DNA of 38,211 bases from an uncultured Pseudomonadota bacterium (GTDB lineage Bacteria; Pseudomonadota; Alphaproteobacteria; RF32; CAG-239): positions 1 through 38,211 of the forward strand of contig CASERH010000007.1 in assembly GCA_949290295.1 (NCBI GenBank), in the 5' to 3' direction. The first letter of the stretch is position 1. Every line of letters begins with the position of its first letter. Position numbers and translations under genes: made by a program. The notes under the pieces are model-generated. The model was not told the DNA's origin and searched no databases. It saw only the letters and a program-made list of their open reading frames with translations. Of the stretch, positions 31,087 to 38,211 are shown piece after piece.

Positions 31087-32102
31087 TGCGCAAAATATTA
31101 CTCACATATCTTTTGCTTTTTTATGCTGCTCCCCTTTGGGCTGCCGAGCTCAATGATGAGGAGGAGGGTGTAAAGTCTGTTTATGCCACCGTATGTGAAA
31201 ATTTGCGCAACGGCGAACCAAAGTCTTCTGCCAGGATGCGTGCAACCGATAAGGCCAGTTTCAAAGCCTTGGAGAACTTGAGCGACCTCAGCGACTACCG
31301 CGATAAATATGATGCCCATGATTATAATGTCTTGGTTTATAATCTGGTGGATAATTATTTAGAAGACCTGGCGGTGCGCACGCTGGCGCAGGACAACGAA
31401 AAAATTTGTGTCGAGGTTACCGGATATTTGAGCACCCAAAATATTGCCAGAGCCGTTTCTGAGCTTTCGGCCAAGCAGGAAGCAAAGTACCCAGACCAAC
31501 TGGTGGTGGAGCAAGCTGCTTTGACAGAGCCTTCGCCAACTGCATTACCTCCTAAGCCGGAGCTCAAAATCAGCGAAGATATTGCGGTTGAAAAAATCTT
31601 GGAAGAAGAAAAAACTTTGCCGCAAAAACAAATCGCCTCAGATCCCATAAGTCAAGCCAGAGCCGCCGTGGATGACGGCAAAACCAAAGTCTTTATTGAG
31701 CAAACAAAATTCTACAATGATACGGCGACCAATGCTTTTCATTCCATCTTAGCGCAGGCCTTGCAAGAAAACCAGGTTCTTGCTATCACCAACAGCCTCA
31801 GTAATGCTGATTATGTTGTTAAAACAAAAGTTTTGAGGGCAAAAGTTGACCCGCTCAACTCTCAGACAAACCGCTTGCAGATGGTGGTTTCCATAGAACT
31901 CATCAATACTGCTGATTCATCTTCCATTATTGAGCATCAGAATCGGTTTATCCTTTTTGAAGCTTCTGAAAACGAGCAAACCGTGGCTGCATCTTTGCTC
32001 AAAAAACTTTTGTGCAAAGCTGGGCAGCAAATTGCGCCAAAAGTCAAGCCTAAAGCCAATGTTCAGGCAACAAACTCCATCATTACGCCGCCTAAAAATT
32101 AG
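31086..32102 (+). CDS. Exported protein with C-terminal LpoB-like region
   Basis: A 338-residue protein with a cleavable signal peptide (MRKILLTYLLLFYAAPLWAA). The N-terminal half contains a domain with VCVEVTGY-like strands (residues about 25-125), then a Pro/Glu-rich linker (about 145-185), and a C-terminal domain that includes KTKVFIEQTKFYND and NADYVVKTKVLRAKV, echoing the ADY strand of the preceding lipoprotein. The two proteins may therefore share a fold and work together at the envelope. The start uses the last base of the upstream stop. The stop overlaps the convergent gene's stop by 3 bases. Confidence 0.7.
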   Translation: MRKILLTYLLLFYAAPLWAAELNDEEEGVKSVYATVCENLRNGEPKSSARMRATDKASFKALENLSDLSDYRDKYDAHDYNVLVYNLVDNYLEDLAVRTLAQDNEKICVEVTGYLSTQNIARAVSELSAKQEAKYPDQLVVEQAALTEPSPTALPPKPELKISEDIAVEKILEEEKTLPQKQIASDPISQARAAVDDGKTKVFIEQTKFYNDTATNAFHSILAQALQENQVLAITNSLSNADYVVKTKVLRAKVDPLNSQTNRLQMVVSIELINTADSSSIIEHQNRFILFEASENEQTVAASLLKKLLCKAGQQIAPKVKPKANVQATNSIITPPKN

Positions 32103-32878
32103 GCTTCTTCTTCATCTGCAATCCAGCTTTCGTGTTGCTTGATGTTGCGGACAATTACGCTTAAATTATAAAGCCTTTCTTTGCCGGTGGAGCGCCAATA
32201 AGCCTCTATCTTGTTCTCTATGTTGGACTGCATCTTGAGGCAGGAAATATCATCAAAATTTACATAAAGTACGATTTCCAACTCAGCGAAATCTCTGTCG
32301 TCATATAAATTATATTCGTAAGCGCAAAGGTAATCTGCCGAATGCTCAAGCACCAGTTTTTGGATATCTTTGAACTGGGCTTGACAATTGGCTTCCTCAT
32401 AAAGGGCGGCAAACTCGAACAAAAGCTCATCACCTTCTGAGGTTTCCGGGAAAGCCTCAAGCCTTTTCAGCAAGCCGATGTTGCCGGTCATAACCGCGAA
32501 TTTTGCTAGAACAGAGTAAAAATCCTCAATATTTTCTCTTAAATGCTCAAATCTGGGCTTGAGCAAAATGGTGGCCATATCTATTAACCCAAGGCTTAGA
32601 AGATTTTCGGTATAAACAAGCTCAAAAAACGGTGGCAAAGCCCCGCCAATCTCCCAAATCTTATAGGCCAGCTCTTTGGCCTTGCTCCGATTTCCCTGCA
32701 TAATGCATGCAAACATCAGGCTTATCAGCCCGCAGATATCTGCGGAGTGTTTTTGCAACTCAGCCATAATTTTTTGTTCAACAGTCTTAACTTCTGCCGT
32801 GCGGCTAAATGGCAGCGCAAACAATTCATAAAGTAAATCTTCAAAAACTTGGGGCTCTGGTGCCATAGTGTTTTCCAT
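32099..32878 (-). CDS. Hypothetical helical protein, last gene of the tgt-dtd run
   Basis: A 259-residue soluble protein that I do not recognise. It is almost wholly helical and acidic, consistent with a TPR-like or alpha-solenoid scaffold, and ends with an unusual beta/acidic region (about 200-259, ending DEEEA). No signal or membrane segment. GGGAGGT precedes the ATG and lies in the end of dtd, so translation is probably coupled. Its stop codon overlaps the stop of the convergent exported-protein gene. Confidence 0.7.
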   Translation of the reverse strand: MENTMAPEPQVFEDLLYELFALPFSRTAEVKTVEQKIMAELQKHSADICGLISLMFACIMQGNRSKAKELAYKIWEIGGALPPFFELVYTENLLSLGLIDMATILLKPRFEHLRENIEDFYSVLAKFAVMTGNIGLLKRLEAFPETSEGDELLFEFAALYEEANCQAQFKDIQKLVLEHSADYLCAYEYNLYDDRDFAELEIVLYVNFDDISCLKMQSNIENKIEAYWRSTGKERLYNLSVIVRNIKQHESWIADEEEA

Positions 32879-32880
32879 TT

Positions 32881-33333
32881 TTACCTCCCTTGATTTTTTC
32901 TTTCCAACATAAATGTTACGGGGCCGTCGTTTATGAGGGATACCTGCATATCGGCCTGGAATATGCCTCTTTTAACTTTCAATCCTTGTTTTTCCACATT
33001 CTCACAAAACAACTCGTATAGTTTATTGGCTTCTTCCGGTTTGGCGGCGGTTTCAAATCCGGGGCGGTTGCCGCGGCTGGTGTCGCCGGCCAAGGTAAAC
33101 TGAGAGACTATCAAGGCCTCGCCTTTTATATCTTTGACCGACAAATTCATTTTGCCGGCGGAATCTTCAAAAATCCTTAAATCTGCCGCTTTGCGCGCCA
33201 AATATTCTCCCTCACTTGAGGTATCTCCTTTCTCCACGCCCAGCAATATCAGCAACCCTTGGCCGATGGATGAGACTTCTTTTCCCTCAACCGTTACAGA
33301 TGCGTTTTTTACTCTTTGCAATAATGCTTTCAT
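32881..33333 (-). CDS. dtd: D-aminoacyl-tRNA deacylase
   Basis: A 150-residue DTD. It starts MKALLQRVKNASVTVEG and contains SQFTLAGDT (about 78-86), GNRPGFETAAKP and the active-site Gly-cisPro segment NDGPVTFML near the end. DTD hydrolyses D-Tyr and other D-aminoacyl-tRNAs, and glycyl-tRNA-Ala, to protect translation. The frame extends to 33360, but the ATG at 33333 has AAAGAG just upstream and gives the family length. It starts 13 bases after the SpmAB gene ends. D-amino acid generation by alr gives the pathway context. Confidence 0.92.
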   Translation of the reverse strand: MKALLQRVKNASVTVEGKEVSSIGQGLLILLGVEKGDTSSEGEYLARKAADLRIFEDSAGKMNLSVKDIKGEALIVSQFTLAGDTSRGNRPGFETAAKPEEANKLYELFCENVEKQGLKVKRGIFQADMQVSLINDGPVTFMLERKNQGR

Positions 33334-33346
33334 CTCTTTTCCCATC

Positions 33347-34573
33347 TTAATAAAAAACATATGATAAGGCTATGGCCGCTACAATCCCCGCCAAATCCGA
33401 CAACAGCGCGCAGGGAAGCGCCGCTCCGACTTTGGAAATATTGACTGCCCCAAAATACACCGCCAAAACATAGAATGTTGTCTCGGTTGAGCCCTGAACA
33501 ACCGAAGCCACAAAACCTTGAAAGCTATCAGCTCCATAAGTTTGAAGTGTTTCTATCATCATGGCGCGGGCGCCACTGCCGGAAAGAGGTTTCATAATTG
33601 CCGTGGGCAGAGCGGCAACAAAATCGGTATCAAAACCAAGCGCCCTAAAAATATATTCAAACCCTGCGACAATCCAATCCAGTCCGCCGGAAGCCCTGAA
33701 AACCGCAATGCCCACCAGCATGGCCACCAAATAGGGAATGATTGTTACCGCAATTGAAAAACCCTCTTTGGCTCCTTCTATAAATGTATCATAAACATTA
33801 ACCCTACGGATTAACCCACTTAAGATAAAGCCCGTTACCACCGCAAACAATATAAAATTGCCCATGGCAGCCGTGGCCGTTAGCCTGCTTTCTGCCGGAA
33901 GAGAGGCAAAATACCATCCGAGCCCGCCGATTAAGAGCGCAAAACCTAACATATAGCCTAAAACAACTTTGTTGAATATATTTAGCTTTTGCACCCAGGC
34001 CACACTCAAAAAACCTGTCAAAGTCGAAACCGATGTGGCCAATAAAATCGGTATAAACACTGCCGCCGGATTGATTGAGCCCAACTCTGCCCGATACATC
34101 AGAATTGTAATGGGAATGATTGTTACTGCCGAGGCGTTAATAACCATAAACAAAACTTGCGTATTAGAGGCTCTGTCTTTGTGTGGGTTTAGCTCCTGGA
34201 GTTGCTCCATGGCTTTTAATCCCATAGGGGTGGCGGCATTATCCAGCCCCAGCATATTGGCGGCAATGTTCATCACCATTGACCCAAGTGCCGGGCTCTC
34301 AGCCGGGACTTCGGGCATAATCTTTCTAAATAACGGGCGCAGCAGACGAGCCAAAAATTCCGTAATCCCCGCGGCCTGAGCTATTTTTAACAGTCCCAGC
34401 CACAGGCACAAAATGCCGGTCAAGTTCAAGCTGATGGAAAACGCTGTTTTGGCAGAGGCAAAAGTTGCTCCCACCAGCCTATTCCATACATCCAAATCTC
34501 CGCCCAAAAGGCTTTGGCTTGCCGCAAAAACAAACGCCAAGATAAAAAATCCGGCCCAGATAAGGTTTAGCAT
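33347..34573 (-). CDS. Fused SpmA-SpmB-like nucleoside-recognition (Gate) membrane protein
   Basis: A 408-residue integral membrane protein with about ten hydrophobic helices and two Gate-type halves. Half one contains PRLRKIMPEVP...SPALGSMVMNIAANMLGLDNAATP, the SpmA signature region; half two contains PLSGSGARAMMIETL and GSTETTFYVLAVYFGAV, the SpmB region. In spore formers SpmA and SpmB assist spore-core dehydration; fused forms occur in Gram-negative bacteria that do not sporulate, with unknown role. AGGAGAAG precedes the ATG. It is followed by dtd on the same strand. Confidence 0.85.
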   Translation of the reverse strand: MLNLIWAGFFILAFVFAASQSLLGGDLDVWNRLVGATFASAKTAFSISLNLTGILCLWLGLLKIAQAAGITEFLARLLRPLFRKIMPEVPAESPALGSMVMNIAANMLGLDNAATPMGLKAMEQLQELNPHKDRASNTQVLFMVINASAVTIIPITILMYRAELGSINPAAVFIPILLATSVSTLTGFLSVAWVQKLNIFNKVVLGYMLGFALLIGGLGWYFASLPAESRLTATAAMGNFILFAVVTGFILSGLIRRVNVYDTFIEGAKEGFSIAVTIIPYLVAMLVGIAVFRASGGLDWIVAGFEYIFRALGFDTDFVAALPTAIMKPLSGSGARAMMIETLQTYGADSFQGFVASVVQGSTETTFYVLAVYFGAVNISKVGAALPCALLSDLAGIVAAIALSYVFY

Positions 34574-34619
34574 ATTTCTTCTCCTTTTCTCAATCTAGGC
34601 CAAAAAGATAAAAATATAA

Positions 34620-35768
34620 TTAAGCCTTTTTTATTCGGTGGCGCAAATAAAATGTATACACCAGCAAAGCGGCCAAAATTATCAGCGAGGAACAAAGGAA
34701 CATCTTTGAGTAGCCAACCAGTTCCGCCAAAGCACCCAAAGTCAAGGCGCCCAAGCCGTTGCCCAAGTCTATGCCGCTGTAGAAAGTGGCATTGGCGGCG
34801 CCTAAGCGGGTTGGTTTGACACCTTTGACAACCATGGTCTGCAATGTCATCTGCGCGGCACCAAAACCAAGACCAAAAACAGCGGCTGCCACCAAAAGCA
34901 TTTCTAAACTCCGGGCCTGCGATATCAGCAATAAAGATATCATCAGTGCAAAAAAGCCTGGTATCAGAACAACACTATAACCGCGACGATCAACCACTTT
35001 GCCGATGATAAGACGGCTGAAAAAGATGGCAGCGGCATAGCATGTGAAAAACCAACCGATATCTTCTATTTGCTCAGAGGCGGCGTATAGTGGCAAAAAG
35101 CTTGCTATGCCGCTGAATGTGACAGAAATGCAAAAAACTAAAAATGTCGGCCCAAATGCCGAATGTTCATAGAGCCCTTCTTGAATGGAAACTGCTTTGG
35201 GCTTGTATGCCTTGTATTTGATGACCAGCGCCAGCAAAATACTTGCAATCACCAAAACTCCGGCAAACTTGAAAGTATCTGAAAAACCGTATAAATGCGC
35301 AATATACAACCCTGCCGCCGGAGCTATCGCCATTGATAAGCTGTTGGAGAGGGCAAAGTACCCTATCCCCTCGCCCAGGCGTTCTTTGGGCAGCAAATCT
35401 GCCGCAATGGTGGCGTTTGAGGTGCCGGCAATGCCCCAGCCAATACCGTGGACAAGCCTAATTGCCGCAATCAGCGCCAAAACTCGCACCAAAGAATAGG
35501 AGAAAGCGCCAATGCACAAAACCACCAGCCCCAGCAGGAATACTTTGCGGCGGCCAAACTTGTCCAGTGCAAAACCGGCAAACGGCCGGCTTATCAGCGA
35601 GGTGACCGTAAACACGCCCATAATCAGCCCCACAACCGAGTCACTACCGCCAAGCTCATGAATATAAAGCGGCAGAGTGGGAAATATCATCTGAAAGCTG
35701 AAAAATATAAAAAAATTTATCAGCATAACCGAGATAAAACTATGGGTAAAAATCGGCCGCTCTCTCAT
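34620..35768 (-). CDS. Major facilitator superfamily transporter
   Basis: A 382-residue protein with 12 predicted membrane helices and no C-terminal extension. MFS features are the GFALDKFGRRKVFLLG loop between helices 2 and 3 (the D-x-G-R-R/K motif) and a matching VDRRGYSVVLIPG loop in the second half. It resembles drug or metabolite efflux members, but the substrate cannot be read from the sequence. It is 33 bases downstream of the LOG gene and 46 bases upstream of SpmAB on the same strand. Confidence 0.85.
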   Translation of the reverse strand: MRERPIFTHSFISVMLINFFIFFSFQMIFPTLPLYIHELGGSDSVVGLIMGVFTVTSLISRPFAGFALDKFGRRKVFLLGLVVLCIGAFSYSLVRVLALIAAIRLVHGIGWGIAGTSNATIAADLLPKERLGEGIGYFALSNSLSMAIAPAAGLYIAHLYGFSDTFKFAGVLVIASILLALVIKYKAYKPKAVSIQEGLYEHSAFGPTFLVFCISVTFSGIASFLPLYAASEQIEDIGWFFTCYAAAIFFSRLIIGKVVDRRGYSVVLIPGFFALMISLLLISQARSLEMLLVAAAVFGLGFGAAQMTLQTMVVKGVKPTRLGAANATFYSGIDLGNGLGALTLGALAELVGYSKMFLCSSLIILAALLVYTFYLRHRIKKA

Positions 35769-35801
35769 CTTTCCTCCTATATAAATTGGCTTTTGTCCTA
35801 T

Positions 35802-36731
35802 TTATATAGTCTTCTTGCGCCGTTTTTTAAGGCGGGTCAGCTTGTCACTCACCACCGCCGTGTCGCGGCCAGTGCGTGCCAAACGGTCATACATACGTTC
35901 AATCTCTTTTTCCAGATAGGCCTGCTCTATATCATTAGCCAACTCTTGGCGCTCTTCTGTGGAACCTCTTTCATTGATAAGACGCATATAATCCAATATA
36001 TGTTCAACCCAAATACTGCTGTCTATTTTACGCTTGAAAAAATAAGGCAATTCATAAGCCAGTTGTCGCGCTTGCGCATAGGCCTCTTGGGTATTGCTGC
36101 ATTTATTGTTCTTTATTTTGAGCAGACGAAAGGCAATTTCAAGCTCCTCACTGTTATCCACCACAATAAAGGGTATTCTCTCGGCAAAGCCGCTGGCTGA
36201 TAGTACTTTCAAATATTCAAGAATATGGTAGAAGAACCCATTAATATTGTAGATAATAAACGGCTTGGCTTGTATAAAGCCATCTTGCATGGCCACGCAG
36301 TCATAGGCCAGCTCATCTAAGGTGCCAACTCCCCCCGGTGCAAACAAGATGATATCCGCCTCAAACAATTTCTTTTTGCGGTTCTCCAATGTGTCTGTCA
36401 GGACAACATTGTTTATCTTTTTTAGGAATTCATCGGTCTTGTATAACTTAAAATATTCTTGCGTGGTTATTCCAACAATCGGATCTACCCCGTGATAGTG
36501 CTTCTCTCCGTCTTTTTCCCAGGTATCCATAACACCTCTGGCAACACTGCCCATAATCCCGGTGTCTGAAAAACCATAGTCTAAACGAAAGCCCATTTTT
36601 GCTATCTTTACGCCAAGATTATAGGCCTCTTCTTCATATACCGGATCATTTCCGGGGCGAGAACCGCCGGAAACGCACACTCTTAAATGCGGCTCTTCAT
36701 TGGAATTTTCTATATTTTGGTCTTTTTCCAT
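35802..36731 (-). CDS. LOG-family protein (Rossmann-like nucleotide phosphoribohydrolase fold)
   Basis: A 309-residue protein with the LOG signature PGGVGTLDE (about residues 131-139) and an N-terminal VSGGSRPGNDPVYEEEAYNLG segment for the phosphate loop. LOG enzymes hydrolyse cytokinin riboside or other nucleoside 5'-monophosphates. It is longer than the usual 180-200-residue LOG, with about 90 extra C-terminal residues that are helical and basic (ending KKRRKKTI), so it may belong to a related Rossmann subgroup. AGAGGA lies just upstream of the ATG. tgt is 20 bases upstream. Confidence 0.8.
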   Translation of the reverse strand: MEKDQNIENSNEEPHLRVCVSGGSRPGNDPVYEEEAYNLGVKIAKMGFRLDYGFSDTGIMGSVARGVMDTWEKDGEKHYHGVDPIVGITTQEYFKLYKTDEFLKKINNVVLTDTLENRKKKLFEADIILFAPGGVGTLDELAYDCVAMQDGFIQAKPFIIYNINGFFYHILEYLKVLSASGFAERIPFIVVDNSEELEIAFRLLKIKNNKCSNTQEAYAQARQLAYELPYFFKRKIDSSIWVEHILDYMRLINERGSTEERQELANDIEQAYLEKEIERMYDRLARTGRDTAVVSDKLTRLKKRRKKTI

Positions 36732-36751
36732 GTTTCCTCTCTTTTTTGAGA

Positions 36752-37973
<1,222 letters not shown>

Positions 37974-37975
<2 letters not shown>

Positions 37976-38020
37976 AAGGCTAAAAAGCCACTCCTCACAA
38001 AGCGGCTTTTTACGGCTTGC
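37974..38020 (+). repeat. 47-nt palindrome, copy 2
   Basis: GCAAGGCTAAAAAGCCACT pairs with AAGCGGCTTTTTACGGCTTGC around CCTCACA. It differs at 3 of 47 positions from the copy at 27481. Confidence 0.8.
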
Positions 38021-38069
38021 TGGCGCAAGTGCCATAAGCAAACAATTTCTGCCCTCTTACATAAATTAA

Positions 38070-38097
38070 TTGCATTTTAATTTTTCTGCTCTAATAT
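38070..38097 (+). promoter_or_regulatory. Promoter of the structured RNA, copy 2
   Basis: TTGCAT, a 16-base spacer and TAATAT, identical to the first copy at 27578-27605 including the spacer. Confidence 0.6.
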
Positions 38098-38102
38098 CAT
38101 TT

Positions 38103-38211
38103 CTGCAGACGTGAGTTGCGTCTGTGGAGTATCGAAACTCCTTTACAGCGAAATAACTCCTCTTTTGGGGAGCCGGGGATATAAGCGTACTTGTTTGGTA
38201 TGACGAATAAC
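38103..38211 (+). ncRNA. Structured RNA, copy 2, truncated by the window end
   Basis: P1: CTGCAGACG / CGTCTGTGG (38103-38127) with the same TGAGTTG loop. P2: GGAGT (38126) with ACTCC (38137), where the first copy has GGAGT with GCTCC, so the closing pair is kept. P3: CTCCTC, TTTT, GGGGAG (38157-38172), identical to the first copy. After CCGGGG the two copies diverge. The 3' part, including any terminator or downstream ORF, is beyond the window. Confidence 0.5.

Noticed and set aside
35448..36200. 250-codon plus-strand ORF across the MFS and LOG genes
   Set aside because: Shadow of two convincing reverse-strand genes; its protein has no family features.

Overview
The window reads as a contiguous piece of chromosome from a moderately AT-rich alphaproteobacterium. 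Four things support this: an FlbT homologue beside a flagellin whose first residues (MSEISLTASMRSN) match the Rhodospirillales type, a secB / Tim44-like / mltA / smr neighbourhood, an HAD protein of a mostly alphaproteobacterial class IIA subgroup, and ordinary Shine-Dalgarno sites on most genes. An uncultured, perhaps host-associated Rhodospirillales-like lineage is plausible but is inference. I see no tRNA, rRNA, CRISPR array, transposase, integrase or phage structural gene.

Layout. 1-578: the 5' end of a flagellin gene and flbT, both leftward. 699-2936: a TerB-like protein and an ABC-F ATPase. 2940-5869: a leftward group (small exported protein, HAD-like protein with a damaged motif I, TcdA, TatD). 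5915-7009: alanine racemase, then a bidirectional terminator. 7045-10299: an unrecognised 1084-residue protein with its own promoter. 10516-13605: an isoleucyl-tRNA synthetase of the eukaryote-like (IleRS2) type. 13840-17182: anmK and tyrS, flanked by two orphan small genes that share leader and stop-codon context. 17287-22258: a four-gene Bat-type operon (DUF4381, two VWA proteins, BatD). 22300-23772: a peptidase C26 / VanX fusion. 23808-27362: secB, divergent from timA-mltA-hypothetical-smr. 27328-28061: palindromic repeats, a probable structured RNA and a 73-residue ORF. 28075-30302: an MsbA-like ABC exporter and a DUF1294 protein. 30460-32102: two exported proteins with possible LpoB-like domains. 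32099-37876: a leftward six-gene run (tgt, LOG, MFS, SpmAB, dtd, hypothetical). 37936-38211: a second, truncated copy of the repeat/RNA module.

Functional themes. Many genes touch peptidoglycan and D-amino acids: alr makes D-Ala, the fusion carries a D-Ala-D-Ala dipeptidase domain, anmK and mltA make and recycle anhydro-muropeptides, dtd removes D-amino acids from tRNA, and the lipoprotein at 30460 may activate a synthase. Translation is represented by ileS, tyrS, tcdA, tgt, dtd and an ABC-F factor.

The most unusual content is non-coding. A module of about 250 bp occurs twice in direct orientation about 10.5 kb apart. It contains a 40-nt palindromic unit, a 47-nt palindrome, a promoter and the start of a structured RNA. 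Hairpin stems differ between copies but keep their pairing. One palindromic unit supplies the C-terminal codons and stop codon of the Smr gene. Separately, two unrelated small genes share an 11-nt leader word, an upstream box and a near-identical stop-codon context.
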